A DNA stretch of 46,126 nt. Source: UBA9732 sp963621975 (GTDB taxonomy: Bacteria; Spirochaetota; Spirochaetia; Sphaerochaetales; Sphaerochaetaceae). Below the pieces are notes generated by a model. It was not told the DNA's origin. It searched no databases and saw nothing but the letters and a program-made list of their open reading frames with translations. A program made the translations under genes and the position numbers. The stretch spans positions 1-46,126 of the forward strand of contig CAVFGI010000014.1 of assembly GCA_963621975.1 (NCBI GenBank), written 5' to 3'. Positions 17,599 to 27,577 of this stretch are shown piece by piece. Position 1 is the stretch's first letter; every line of letters starts with the position of its first letter.

Positions 17599-19026
17599 TT
17601 ATTTCAGTATGCTTTCATATAACTCAATATATTCTTTCGCCGAGGCTCCCCAAGAGAAGTCCTGTTCCATTGCACGTTTTCTTATGTTTTTAAGGCATCC
17701 ATTGCCCTCTTTTCTATTATACAACTGAATTGCTCTTATTACATGTTTTTTTACATTTTCAGCTGTAAGTTCATCAAAAAGAAGGCCTGTTCCTTTGTCT
17801 GGGTATTCATCTATGTCAATAATTGAGTCTGCAAGCCCACCAGTTTTGTGTGCTATTGGGATTGTTCCGTAACGTAGAGAATACAATTGATTAAGCCCAC
17901 AAGGCTCGTATCTACTTGGCATGAGGAAGAAATCGCTTCCGGCTTCAACTAGATGAGCTATCTTATTTGAGAATAAGATATTAACAGATAAATTTTTGCA
18001 TCTTGTTTGTATGTCTTTAAGGGCATTTTCTATTGCTGAATCTCCAGTTCCTATAATGATGAACTGTATATCTAGCTCGTTGAGCATTTGCTCTAGGTTT
18101 TGAAGAACTATGTCAAAGCCTTTTTGTGAGGCTATGCGGCTTATCATTGCAAATAGTGGCACATTTGGTCTCTGCTCTAGATCAAATTGCTGTTGAAGTT
18201 CTGCCTTAAGCTTATCTTTTCCTCCCATTTTGCCTACGCTAAAATGATATGGAATTAGTGCATCTTTTTGTGGGTTCCATTCATTTGTATCTATGCCATT
18301 GATGATTCCTTTGAGTTTGTTTTTTCGCTTGCATATGATTGACTCAAGACCACAGCCCTGTGCTGGAGTTTGTATTTCCTTTGCATATGTAGGACTGACG
18401 GTGGTAATAAAATCGGCATAAACTAAGCCGGCTTGGAGCATGTTAATTTGTCCGTTGGAAAATAATTTCTGGCTGGGCTTGCAGTTGGAAAACAAGAAGT
18501 CCATGCGTGGAAATGTGCCCTGATAGGCTAAATTATGGATTGTGAAGATTGTCTTGGTTCCTATATAAAACTGGCTGTTTTTGACTTTTAAGAGGTAGGG
18601 GACAAGTCCTGTAGTCCAGTCGTGGCAATGAATTATGTCTGGTTTCCACCCTATGGCCTCACACATCATAAGAGAGGCTTTGCATAGCACTGTAAAGCGA
18701 GAAAAGTTGTCTTGATATGGTTGGAAACTAGTGTCTCCATAAATGCCAAGTCGTTGGCCATACATTGGATGACAGACAAAATAGTAAATCACTTTATCAA
18801 CTACTTTTTGCCTGATTTCAACTGTCTGAACGGATGCCAACATGGGGACATCCAGCGAACATACAAGCTCGCCGGCGTCTTCATTTGCTGTATTGTATGC
18901 AGGCACAATAACCCTTGCATCTTCTTTTTTATTGTTGAGTGCTTGTGGAAGCGCCCCAACGACATCAGCCAACCCTCCTGATTTGGAGAAGGGCACGGCT
19001 TCGCTAGTTACCATCAAGATATTCAT
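17599..19026 (-). CDS. glgA: Glycogen synthase (ADP-glucose type)
   Basis: 475 residues, a GT-B glycosyltransferase of family GT5. The ADP-glucose-binding KSGGLADV motif is at 15-22, HCHDWTTGLVPYLL near 125, and the C-terminal SRYEPCGLNQLYSLRYGTIP contains the conserved Glu. It transfers glucose from ADP-glucose to a growing alpha-1,4-glucan. The start gives the standard MNILMVTSE beginning, although there is no ribosome binding site; a TATTAT box ends 6 bp before the ATG. It is followed by glgC. A branching enzyme is not in this window. Confidence 0.96.
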   Translation of the reverse strand: MNILMVTSEAVPFSKSGGLADVVGALPQALNNKKEDARVIVPAYNTANEDAGELVCSLDVPMLASVQTVEIRQKVVDKVIYYFVCHPMYGQRLGIYGDTSFQPYQDNFSRFTVLCKASLMMCEAIGWKPDIIHCHDWTTGLVPYLLKVKNSQFYIGTKTIFTIHNLAYQGTFPRMDFLFSNCKPSQKLFSNGQINMLQAGLVYADFITTVSPTYAKEIQTPAQGCGLESIICKRKNKLKGIINGIDTNEWNPQKDALIPYHFSVGKMGGKDKLKAELQQQFDLEQRPNVPLFAMISRIASQKGFDIVLQNLEQMLNELDIQFIIIGTGDSAIENALKDIQTRCKNLSVNILFSNKIAHLVEAGSDFFLMPSRYEPCGLNQLYSLRYGTIPIAHKTGGLADSIIDIDEYPDKGTGLLFDELTAENVKKHVIRAIQLYNRKEGNGCLKNIRKRAMEQDFSWGASAKEYIELYESILK

Positions 19027-19032
19027 GGATAT

Positions 19033-19038
19033 ATAATA
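19033..19038 (-). promoter_or_regulatory. -10 box of glgA-glgC, apparently leaderless
   Basis: Minus-strand TATTAT separated from the ATG by ATATCC only. A TTGTTT with 18-bp spacing is the best -35. There is no Shine-Dalgarno sequence. Confidence 0.4.
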
Positions 19039-19069
19039 CTACATATTCGAGTACAAAAACAAATTTTTT

Positions 19070-19096
19070 GATGCAATATGATGCAATATGATGCAA
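19070..19096. repeat. 10-bp direct repeat, 2.7 copies
   Basis: GATGCAATAT is repeated head to tail between the glgA promoter and tRNA-Gly. It lies about 30 bp upstream of the glgA -10 region, so it could be a regulator site or a slippage tract. Confidence 0.8.
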
Positions 19097-19101
19097 AAAA
19101 A

Positions 19102-19172
19102 AGCGGCATACGGGAGTCGGACCCGCTTCAGAAGCTTGGGAAGCTCCTGCACTACCGGTGTGCTAATGCCGC
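19102..19172 (-). tRNA. tRNA-Gly (CCC)
   Basis: On the minus strand the acceptor arm GCGGCAT pairs with ATGCCGC, discriminator T. The anticodon stem GGAGC/GCTTC encloses TTCCCAA, giving anticodon CCC. 71 nt, no encoded CCA. A run of eight T follows directly and may end transcription. Confidence 0.95.
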
Positions 19173-19191
19173 AATGAATTACTTTGTTGCA

Positions 19192-19220
19192 ATAATAATC
19201 AAAAAGTACTAAAAACTCAA
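19192..19220 (-). promoter_or_regulatory. Promoter of tRNA-Gly
   Basis: Minus-strand TTGAGT (19215-19220), 17 bp, TATTAT (19192-19197), placing the start of transcription about 12 bp before the tRNA. Confidence 0.5.
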
Positions 19221-19298
19221 CCTCAATTAGGATATAATATTTTGTGGCTGTAATGCTGGATGCTGTGCTGTGCATTCGGCTAGGGCAAGGAGACAATT

Positions 19299-20633
19299 AT
19301 GACAGACAGAGAAAGACTTTATGCACAAAAACTGGCAACAATGATTCAGTGCAACACTGTCAGTGAAGAAGGCAATGAGAATGTTGAAAAGTTTGAACAT
19401 TTTCATGAAATTTTGGCTCAATTGTTTCCAAATGTATTTAGCAAATGTGAAGTTGTTAAAATTGGTGAAGCATTGCTCCTTAAATTCAAGGGCAAGGAGC
19501 CTTATGAAGGCCAAGGCGAGCCAATTTTGTTGATGTCTCATCAGGATGTAGTACCGGCTACCGGAAAGTGGCAGCATGAACCTTTTTCTGGAGATATAGA
19601 TGAAAACGGCAACATTTGGGGCAGAGGGACAATGGATACAAAGTGTTCTTTAATGTGCATTTTCCAGGCTCTTGAAGAGACAATTCAGGAAGGAATTGAA
19701 CCAAATGTTGATGTATATATTGCATCTTCCTGTAATGAAGAGTTAAGTGGTTATGGTGCTCCTGAAACTGTTAAGTATTTACAAGATAAAGGAGTACACT
19801 TGCAGCTTCTCATGGATGAAGGGGGTATGATTGTTACAAACCCAATGGCTGGCGTTAAGGGGCAGTTTGCAATGATTGGTACTTTAGAGAAAGGGCATGG
19901 AAACATTGTTATTACAGCTCATTCAAATGGAGGCCACGCTTCAACACCAAAGAAAGGAAGTCCAATTGCAAGAATATCGGCATTTGTAGATGAAATAGAG
20001 AAGCATGACCCAAACAAGGCCAAGATGAACGCTACCATGCAGGAGATGCTAAGACGTTTTGCCCCATATACCAGTGGTGCCCTTGGCTTTGTCTTTAAGC
20101 ATATAAAGTTCTTCACTCCTCTTTTAGAGAAGGTCTTGCCAAAGATTAATGCAAGTGCCGGGGCAATGATTAAGACCACAATGGCTTTTACTATGTGTGG
20201 AGGCTCTAATGCTGCTAACGTGTTACCAGAGAAGGCGTGGCTTAATATAAATACTAGGTTTATTCAGCACCAAGGCATTGAAGAGACTAAGAAGATTTTG
20301 GAGCCTCTTTGCAAGAAATATGATCTTGAGATGGAATTTGTAAATCCACGTGCTCCACAAAAGCCTGTAGATTTTACAAAGGAAGGGTTTAAATTAGTTG
20401 AAGATGTGGTCAAAGAAATTTATCCAAACGTTCACCCAACACCATATGTAATGACAGGTGGTACTGATGCTTATTTCTATTGGCCAATTACAGATAATGC
20501 AATTCGTTTTGCTCCGCTTGTAATTACAGACCAGCAGCTTAAGAGCATTCATGGTCTTGATGAAAACATTGCAGCCTCAAGCCTTCCTAGTGGGGTAGAT
20601 TTTTACAAGACCGTCATTAAACGGGTGAAGTAA
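19299..20633 (+). CDS. M20-family metallopeptidase
   Basis: 444 residues. Metal-binding motifs of the M20 clan are present: SHQDVVP (His ligand plus general Asp) near 88, GRGTMDTK near 113 with the bridging Asp, SSCNEELSGYG with the catalytic Glu-Glu near 148, a downstream Asp in LMDEGG, and a final His in SIHGLDE near 420. A lid/dimerisation domain lies between about 190 and 330. The enzymes hydrolyse dipeptides or N-acyl amino acids; this one resembles carboxypeptidase-like M20 proteins, substrate unknown. AAGGAG precedes the start and a TATAAT box lies about 60 bp upstream. The last 17 bp overlap the convergent endonuclease gene. Confidence 0.92.
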   Translation: MTDRERLYAQKLATMIQCNTVSEEGNENVEKFEHFHEILAQLFPNVFSKCEVVKIGEALLLKFKGKEPYEGQGEPILLMSHQDVVPATGKWQHEPFSGDIDENGNIWGRGTMDTKCSLMCIFQALEETIQEGIEPNVDVYIASSCNEELSGYGAPETVKYLQDKGVHLQLLMDEGGMIVTNPMAGVKGQFAMIGTLEKGHGNIVITAHSNGGHASTPKKGSPIARISAFVDEIEKHDPNKAKMNATMQEMLRRFAPYTSGALGFVFKHIKFFTPLLEKVLPKINASAGAMIKTTMAFTMCGGSNAANVLPEKAWLNINTRFIQHQGIEETKKILEPLCKKYDLEMEFVNPRAPQKPVDFTKEGFKLVEDVVKEIYPNVHPTPYVMTGGTDAYFYWPITDNAIRFAPLVITDQQLKSIHGLDENIAASSLPSGVDFYKTVIKRVK

Positions 20634-21672
20634 GTCCTTTACCTGTAAGAGATTCGCACCATTTAATGATTTCTATCTTGTAGCCTGCAAAATTCTCATA
20701 CAAGAAATAGAGCACGTACTCTGTGAATGTTTCTGGTTGCGCTTTTGTGGTCTCAACTGGTTCTGTATATCCTCTAGCGTTTAAGTCGTAGCCATATTTT
20801 GCGGCTGTGGTTGTGGTATTGAACTTGGAAAAATCCCAAAGCGAGACATCATAGGAGGCTTCAAGCAGTATTTCCTCATCATCTGGCAACGCAGGAAAGA
20901 AATCCAAGCCGGTGACTTCCTCCAAGTAATCTATACTCACGGCAAAACTTGTTAAATCTGCACTTGAGCCTTCATTTTTGAGCAGAAATCCAATTGCTTT
21001 GTGCTCATCTCCTGAGTAGTCTAAAATGGCCTTGTAATAGTAATTTGGCACGGCAACCTCGTTTACCCCGATACTTTTATATGGCCCATCTGTGAGAACG
21101 GGTCCTGTTACTACGCATATGGACTGATTTTGTGCAGCAAAGGTTCGTACAACGGACTCTAAATCTGCCCAAATGCCTCGGTTGAAGCTTCCAACTTGAG
21201 GGCTCATATTTGAAAGATAGAATGAGTCATCCATGGCCTGTTCGCTCCATTTTTGGTCTGCAGCAGGGATTAGATGGCCTCTGTCATAGCCTGAACCTTT
21301 GTAGTCTGCAAGAGTTGCGCTTCCAGTTGGAATATAAGGGTCTTCATGAAAGTTGTCCTGCCGTTCCGAATTTGTGGAAAAAACTTTGTTGGCAGTTAAG
21401 ACATAGGCTACCCAATAGGGCTGTTCGTATTCTTCTGCATAGTTAAGAGTATAACCAGTGTGCTGGACAATGATATCGGTACTAGAGAAGGCAGGTAATG
21501 CTAGCGTCTCGTCAATGCTACCCTCTGTGGTGGATTGTGCCTTTTGGATGAGCGGATTTGTGGTGGGTGTGAAGATGAAAATGGCTGTGACAATTGCTAG
21601 TATGACTAGAATCCATATAAGTGGGTGTTTTTTGACCGATTTTTTTACCGATTTTTTAACTTCGCGTTTCAT
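20617..21672 (-). CDS. DNA/RNA non-specific endonuclease (NUC/EndA family), membrane anchored
   Basis: 351 residues. A basic N-terminus with repeated KKSVKKSVKK is followed by one membrane segment (LIWILVILAIVTAIFIF). The nuclease domain carries DRGHLIPAADQKW near 133, the DRGH motif with the catalytic His, and DSFYLSNMSPQVGSFN with the Mg-binding Asn. It acts outside the cytoplasm and could release nucleotides from host or environmental DNA, or help uptake. A TATACT box sits 6 bp before the ATG with no ribosome binding site, so the mRNA is probably leaderless. It overlaps the M20 gene tail by 17 bp. Confidence 0.9.
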   Translation of the reverse strand: MKREVKKSVKKSVKKHPLIWILVILAIVTAIFIFTPTTNPLIQKAQSTTEGSIDETLALPAFSSTDIIVQHTGYTLNYAEEYEQPYWVAYVLTANKVFSTNSERQDNFHEDPYIPTGSATLADYKGSGYDRGHLIPAADQKWSEQAMDDSFYLSNMSPQVGSFNRGIWADLESVVRTFAAQNQSICVVTGPVLTDGPYKSIGVNEVAVPNYYYKAILDYSGDEHKAIGFLLKNEGSSADLTSFAVSIDYLEEVTGLDFFPALPDDEEILLEASYDVSLWDFSKFNTTTTAAKYGYDLNARGYTEPVETTKAQPETFTEYVLYFLYENFAGYKIEIIKWCESLTGKGLTSPV

Positions 21673-21678
21673 GGTGCC

Positions 21679-21684
21679 AGTATA
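21679..21684 (-). promoter_or_regulatory. -10 box of the endonuclease gene, apparently leaderless
   Basis: Minus-strand TATACT followed by GGCACC and then the ATG. The -35 is not clear. Confidence 0.4.
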
Positions 21685-21761
21685 ATGTTTTTAAGCTTGT
21701 ATAGCCAGCATGGACTTTGTGGAATATAATCAGTTTAAAGAGGTGGAGAAAGAGGTGGCAC

Positions 21762-24494
21762 ATGAATTCAATAGATAAAATTGTGGATTTACTTGCGCAT
21801 ACAAGTGCACAAAAAATTACCTATGTATTTCCTTCAGAAGTTGTGGCTCGTAGCTACTTAGAAGCATGTGCTCGGAAGTACCCAAATAAAGCTATTTTTA
21901 ATGATTTGGTCATTTCTTGGGATACTTTTAGCGAAAAATTCACCCAATATCCAAAAAATCTTACAAGGGCAGTTTTTACCGATAGGTTATTGTTTGTTCA
22001 ACACTTCTTTAAGAGCTGCAATGCTATGCAGAGATTAAAATATTACTGTGACAGTAGTTACTTGTGTAGTAAACCAGCATATATGCGCAGTATTGCCAAG
22101 GCACTTCCCAAGATGTGTAAAGCCTTTGATTTGAACACAATGCAAATTTTGGACAAGGTTTTACAGGATTCTTCCAAAGAAATGTTGGATGATTTGAGGC
22201 TTCTTGTGCCTTCATATAAAGATTACTTGGAGCAACATGGCCTATATGATATGGCATTTTACGAGCCCAATTTTACCATTCCCGCCAACGATGGCTCTCT
22301 TGCATGCGACTATACGCTTGTTTTTCCTCAAATTTTCTCCAAGACGGGCATTTTAAAGGCACTTGAAGGGTGCAAATCTGTAGATCTTCCGTTGCAGGAA
22401 GAGGGGTTAAAGCTCAAACTTTTCACTAATTCACTAGCAGAGATTCGTGCTTGCATGCGCAAAATTTATACACTACTTTCCACGGGCACTCCTCCAAACG
22501 ATATAGCTATTTCTTGTGCCGATTTTGATGCTTATAAACCATATTTGAATCAAGAAGCTCAAAAGAGAGACATTACACTTACTTTCAATAATGCTCTTCC
22601 TCTTTCAACATATACGCCAGGGGCTTTCTTTTGTGCGCTTTTAAGAGTTAAAGGTGAGAATTATAGTTTTAATAGCATGAAAGCATTGTTGTTAGACCTA
22701 CAATACCCTTACAAGGACAGGGAGACTTTAGTAAGCATTATTCAAAAAGCAGTAGATTGCAAATGTAAAGACGGCCCATTATCAAATTGGATCAATAAGT
22801 TTAAAAAGTTGGGAGCCTTAAAAGAGGCTCAGAGGCTTTCAGAAATAGATATAGCAATTAGAGCTGTTGTTGATTGTAAGGACCCCTTAAAACTAAAAGA
22901 AAATGTCATGATTTTGATAAAAGACTTATTTGGTGAGAATTCATGGACAAATAAGGAAGAACAAAATGATAGCCTAAAAGCTGAGAATGCACGCATTTTT
23001 GGCTCATGTGAGAGAGAATTAGACAATCTTTCTTCTCATGCAAGTGAGGTTGACCTTGATGCTTCTGGAAGTTTTTTTAGCTTGTTTACAGATATTCTTA
23101 GAGATAACACGTACAGGCCAAACACAGGAAGAGATAACATAAATGTTTATAACTATCCAGTTTCTGCTGGTCTTGCTGTGAAGTATCATTTTATTTTAGG
23201 TCTTACTGAATCAACTTCAAAAGTACTTCGTAATCCATATCCTTTTTTGCCCTTGGACAAGGCAAAAACAATGGATGACGTTGTAGACTTGGAAGAATCT
23301 GTTATCAATCTTTACAGTCAAACTATTGACGGTGGTTATTCATGGATGTCATCTGCTGAAGAAGGTTTTTCTGGATCTGATGTTGTTCCAACTATATTCC
23401 TCAAGGCTAATAGACTAAACAGAATAAAAGATGTTGAGCTGGATTCTTTTGCAAAAGAGATAAAAGTTTGGGAAGGGCAAGATAGTCCAAAAGGTGAGGT
23501 TTTTGAGATTACACAAAAACAGAAAGATTGCTTTAATTGGGCATATGAATGTGAGTTAAATTTTGACAATGAACTTGTCTTTATGCCAGTGCAGACTCCT
23601 TTTAAGATAAGTGTTTCAAGTGTGAAGGAGTTTGAGTCTTGTCCGTACAAGGGTTATGCTTATTGTGTTCTTGGATTAAAAAATGTGGATTTTGAGCCAA
23701 ATATGGCAGATGCAGCGCAAATTGGCAATTTACTTCATTCAACACTTCAACTTGCCATAAAAGAGGCAGGTTCAATAGAAGCTATTAAAACAGAGAGACT
23801 TCAAGAAATATTCAAACAAGAAGTTGCAAAGTATGAGAAATTGGCAAGATCTACAGATAGCGTTCACCTTCAGTATATCAGAAACAAATATTCAAAGATT
23901 CTCCCTCTGATTTTGGATTGTGTTGAAGAGACGGAGAAAACAAAAGAAAATACAGATGCAGCAACTCAAGTTCGTCTTGGAACTATGAGCTTTAAGGCTA
24001 TGGAGTATACTTCTTGCGCTTTAGATGTTGGTCCAATTAGGTTTGAGGGCAGAATGGATTGTATCCTAGAAGACAGTAATGGGTCGTTAGCTGTGATTGA
24101 TTTGAAGAAAGATGCTTCAAAACATCATGGTTCTTCCTTAGATAAGGTTAATCTCCAAGTTGCTATCTATTCTAAAATGCTAGAAAAAGACCCAAATTTT
24201 GGAAAAAGACCAGAGATAGGGGCTTTCTATTCTTTTGAAGATGGTAAGTTTTATTTTGTTTGGCCTAAGTTTGGCAAGAGAAAGGACCTTAAAAATTTCT
24301 TTTACAATGAAAGTTGTCTAATTCCGGATGCTAAAGGCGGTACGGACGAGTATGTTGAAGAGAATTACAACAAAAGAGTTTCTCAATTAGCTAAAATTGT
24401 TGAAGACCATAATTTTGCACCAAACCCTGCTAATGGCGCTTGTGATAACTGTCCCTTCTTTAACCTATGCAGAGGAGGCTTTCAAAAGGTATGA
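21762..24494 (+). CDS. addB: AddB-like PD-(D/E)XK nuclease subunit
   Basis: 910 residues. The C-terminal third is a RecB-type nuclease: SVKEFESCPYKGYAYC near 620, the catalytic GRMDCIL...VIDLKKD near 770, and CDNCPFFNLC at the end. The first Cys together with the last three fits the iron-sulfur cluster of AddB. The N-terminal two thirds are helicase-like without a Walker A, as in AddB. The ATG at 21762 is chosen for GAGGTGG before it. It overlaps the addA-like gene by ATGA, so translation is coupled. The pair would form an AddAB/RexAB-type end-resection complex for double-strand break repair; no recD is nearby. Confidence 0.85.
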   Translation: MNSIDKIVDLLAHTSAQKITYVFPSEVVARSYLEACARKYPNKAIFNDLVISWDTFSEKFTQYPKNLTRAVFTDRLLFVQHFFKSCNAMQRLKYYCDSSYLCSKPAYMRSIAKALPKMCKAFDLNTMQILDKVLQDSSKEMLDDLRLLVPSYKDYLEQHGLYDMAFYEPNFTIPANDGSLACDYTLVFPQIFSKTGILKALEGCKSVDLPLQEEGLKLKLFTNSLAEIRACMRKIYTLLSTGTPPNDIAISCADFDAYKPYLNQEAQKRDITLTFNNALPLSTYTPGAFFCALLRVKGENYSFNSMKALLLDLQYPYKDRETLVSIIQKAVDCKCKDGPLSNWINKFKKLGALKEAQRLSEIDIAIRAVVDCKDPLKLKENVMILIKDLFGENSWTNKEEQNDSLKAENARIFGSCERELDNLSSHASEVDLDASGSFFSLFTDILRDNTYRPNTGRDNINVYNYPVSAGLAVKYHFILGLTESTSKVLRNPYPFLPLDKAKTMDDVVDLEESVINLYSQTIDGGYSWMSSAEEGFSGSDVVPTIFLKANRLNRIKDVELDSFAKEIKVWEGQDSPKGEVFEITQKQKDCFNWAYECELNFDNELVFMPVQTPFKISVSSVKEFESCPYKGYAYCVLGLKNVDFEPNMADAAQIGNLLHSTLQLAIKEAGSIEAIKTERLQEIFKQEVAKYEKLARSTDSVHLQYIRNKYSKILPLILDCVEETEKTKENTDAATQVRLGTMSFKAMEYTSCALDVGPIRFEGRMDCILEDSNGSLAVIDLKKDASKHHGSSLDKVNLQVAIYSKMLEKDPNFGKRPEIGAFYSFEDGKFYFVWPKFGKRKDLKNFFYNESCLIPDAKGGTDEYVEENYNKRVSQLAKIVEDHNFAPNPANGACDNCPFFNLCRGGFQKV

Positions 24495-27400
24495 GTATTG
24501 ATTCTAGGTTTTATGATTTTTGTAAGAAAAACAAGATGCAGTTGGTGGACGAAAATGGTGCTTTAACTGTTCAAGGGCAAGCTGTAATGGAAACAAAAAA
24601 CTGTGTTGTTGCAGCTGGAGCAGGTTCCGGAAAAACTACAGTTCTTTCCTATAGGTTTTTACGAATGGTAGTCCAAAACGTATCTCCTGAGCGAATTTTA
24701 ACCATTACATTTACAAAAAAGGCTACCGCTGAGATGAAAAGCAGAATTTATGAACTTCTTCAAAAAGGACATGAAGAAGGTCTTGTAGGTCATGCTGCAA
24801 TGAAAAAGTTCTCAGAAGTTACAATCTCAACAGTAGATAGCTTTTGCTCTGAAATTGTCCGCAAAGATGCAGTTCATCAGGGTGTACCTGTGGATTTTAG
24901 AATCCAAGATGACAACGATTTCCAGCTTATGTCAAACTCAATAGTTGGTAATTTATTGGATAAGCATGGCAAAGATTGGGCGGTAAGACTGCTACATACT
25001 TATTTGAGTGTTGACAATATTGAGGAAATTTTTAGAGAGATTGGCTATAAATTTTTAAATATCGCCAATCCATTTGATGATAACTCAATCCAAGAGAGTC
25101 TTGCTTTTGTAAAACATGAGCTGAACAAGGCTGTGGATAAATGGCAATGTAGCAATTTAAATAGGAAAGATAATAAAGATTTTTTGAACCTTCTTTATTC
25201 TGGTCTTGAAGATGACAACCTTTGTACGTTAACTAGTTTGTATAAATTGATTCAAGAATATGAGACAGAGCTTTTTAATGAAAAACGTGCAGCTGGTGTT
25301 TTGTCTTTTGGCGATGTAATGCAACTTGCAATTAAGATTCTCAAAGAGAACGAGACTATCAGAGATTTTTATAAAGCAAAGTTTGAAAACATCATGATTG
25401 ATGAATTCCAGGATAACAATGATGATTACAGAAAACTTCTATACCTGCTTAGCGAAAAACCTAATTCTCATATTTGTGATGTGGAAGGTATTCCTGTCAA
25501 AGAAAACCTTTGTCCAAACAAAATATTCCTTGTTGGAGATGAAAAACAGAGTATCTACAAGTTCCGTGGGGCAGATGTTACTGTATTTAAGAGACTATGC
25601 AAGGATTTATGTTCTAAACCAATAGAACTTAAGCGAAACTGGAGAAGTGAACCTGCAATAATTGAGTTTTGTAATAAAATATTCCCAGAGCATATAATGC
25701 CAAGGACAACTACTTCTTGTGAAGATTATGAAGCTCAATATGAAGATTTAGAAACAAGGCCGGCAACACCGCGCTTAGAAAGCAGAATTGTTTTCTTGCA
25801 TCCGGAAATTCCAGAAGATGCAAATAAAGATAAAGTGGATTCTGAATCAGAAGCAAAGGTTGTGGCTTCTTTTATTAAAGAGATGTGTTCTCCAAATGGT
25901 ACATTTTTAGTGCCAGATGACAAGGCCAAAGATAGTGAAGGAAATCCTGTATTAAGAGTGCCAAAGTATAATGAGATTGGTCTTTTGTTAAAGGTTGGCT
26001 CTCATCAGGCTCTTTTTGAAAGGGCTTTAACAGAGCAAAGAATTCCTTATACCGTTACAGAATCTAGGTCTTTAATGAAAGGTAATCTTGTAAATGATTT
26101 TTACAATGCTTTGCAATATTGTATTTTCCCTTACGATAAAATTAGTCTTGCTGCTTATTTAAAATCTCCTTTCTGTGCACTTAAAGATAGTGAGATTGAA
26201 CAAGTTCTAAAGCAACCTCAATATGAAGATAATAGTCTTACAGACCTTAAAAAGGTTATAGCCACTGGAATAATATGCAAAATGCTGGATTTTTTGTGGT
26301 TTGATATGGGTTATAGAGACTATATGTTGTCTAAGGAGCTTAATAGACCGTACTTGGATGACTTTGATAATCTTTATTCTATTGCTGTTAATTACGATAA
26401 AAGAGGCGAGTCTTTAATATCCTTTTTGGATTATCTCAGACCATTATTGAATTCCACAGAAAAGATTGAAATGGACTCTGTGTTTAAAGAGAAGATAGAT
26501 GGAGTTCAAATTATGACTATTCACAAGTCTAAGGGCCTAGCTTTCAAGATTGTTATTGTTGCAGATATGAGCTCCGGATCAAAAGATCCCGGTGGTTTTC
26601 AGCCTGAAATATATACAAATCCACAGCATAAACTTTCTGTACGATATTTAACTAATAATGGAGAAAAACTAAGAAATCCTGTTTTTGAATTACATAAAGA
26701 TGATGAAAAAGCAAAGGATAATGCGGAGGCAAAACGTGTTCTTTATGTTGCGGCAACACGTGCTAGATATCATCTTATTTTCAGTGGTTCAGATTTAAGT
26801 TCCACTGTGAACAGTTCAAAAAAGAATAGTTTGCTAGCTTATTTATTGGATGCTATAGGGAAAACTAAAGCAGAGCTAAGAAACTATGAAGAGCTTAGCC
26901 TTAAAGTTCAAACTAATGCTTGCTATGCAACACAGGACAAACCAAAAGAGTATTTTAAAAATATATTTGATTCTGCAAAAGTTACAAAACTAACTCCAAG
27001 TATTTCACGAGTTTCTGTAACTCATGCTGAAGAGACTGAACAAACAATGTTCTCTAATGGGGGCATAAGCAAAAAATATCTATCTAAACTTGCATGTGAC
27101 ACCATTATTGAAGAGCACAAGTTTGCAACAGGTTTTGGCTCTTTGACTCATAGAATTCTTGAGGATTATATAAAGGCGCAAGAAGATCAAATTCCTTCTG
27201 ATGTTGAAAAATTGTTGCTAGGAGAGAATTTTACAGAAAAAGAACAGGATTTACTTACCAGTTGTGCAAAAGAACTTGCTTCTAATTTCTTAAAAAGTAG
27301 GCTCTACAACCAAATCAAAGACATGCAGCTTATGTCTGAAAAAAGGTTTTTAATATTCAATGGTACTTCATATGTTGATGGTGTTATTGACCTTCTAGCT

Positions 27401-27577
27401 TTGTCTGAAAAAGAGGCTTATATCATTGATTTTAAGACAGACTCTGCTTTTTCAGCAGAAGACCATAAGTATCAACTTGAACAGTATACAAAGGCTGTAA
27501 AGAGTATTTATCCAGAAAAGGATGTTTGCGCTTATGTTTGCTATTTGAGGGAAGAAGACCTAGTTTTGAAGCTGTGA
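24491..27577 (+). CDS. addA: AddA-like UvrD-family helicase/nuclease
   Basis: 1028 residues. Walker A AAGAGSGKTT near 36, motif Ia TFTKKATAEMKSR, motif II IDEFQDNN near 300, VGDEKQSIYKFRGAD, motif V MTIHKSKGLAF near 675, and motif VI VAATRARYHL. A C-terminal nuclease domain has VDGVIDLL and IDFKTD near 985, matching the AddA nuclease. The start at 24491 gives the ATGA overlap with addB; GGAGG lies 12 bp upstream inside addB. The 3' end runs 37 bp into the convergent CPBP protease gene. Confidence 0.9.
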   Translation: MSIDSRFYDFCKKNKMQLVDENGALTVQGQAVMETKNCVVAAGAGSGKTTVLSYRFLRMVVQNVSPERILTITFTKKATAEMKSRIYELLQKGHEEGLVGHAAMKKFSEVTISTVDSFCSEIVRKDAVHQGVPVDFRIQDDNDFQLMSNSIVGNLLDKHGKDWAVRLLHTYLSVDNIEEIFREIGYKFLNIANPFDDNSIQESLAFVKHELNKAVDKWQCSNLNRKDNKDFLNLLYSGLEDDNLCTLTSLYKLIQEYETELFNEKRAAGVLSFGDVMQLAIKILKENETIRDFYKAKFENIMIDEFQDNNDDYRKLLYLLSEKPNSHICDVEGIPVKENLCPNKIFLVGDEKQSIYKFRGADVTVFKRLCKDLCSKPIELKRNWRSEPAIIEFCNKIFPEHIMPRTTTSCEDYEAQYEDLETRPATPRLESRIVFLHPEIPEDANKDKVDSESEAKVVASFIKEMCSPNGTFLVPDDKAKDSEGNPVLRVPKYNEIGLLLKVGSHQALFERALTEQRIPYTVTESRSLMKGNLVNDFYNALQYCIFPYDKISLAAYLKSPFCALKDSEIEQVLKQPQYEDNSLTDLKKVIATGIICKMLDFLWFDMGYRDYMLSKELNRPYLDDFDNLYSIAVNYDKRGESLISFLDYLRPLLNSTEKIEMDSVFKEKIDGVQIMTIHKSKGLAFKIVIVADMSSGSKDPGGFQPEIYTNPQHKLSVRYLTNNGEKLRNPVFELHKDDEKAKDNAEAKRVLYVAATRARYHLIFSGSDLSSTVNSSKKNSLLAYLLDAIGKTKAELRNYEELSLKVQTNACYATQDKPKEYFKNIFDSAKVTKLTPSISRVSVTHAEETEQTMFSNGGISKKYLSKLACDTIIEEHKFATGFGSLTHRILEDYIKAQEDQIPSDVEKLLLGENFTEKEQDLLTSCAKELASNFLKSRLYNQIKDMQLMSEKRFLIFNGTSYVDGVIDLLALSEKEAYIIDFKTDSAFSAEDHKYQLEQYTKAVKSIYPEKDVCAYVCYLREEDLVLKL

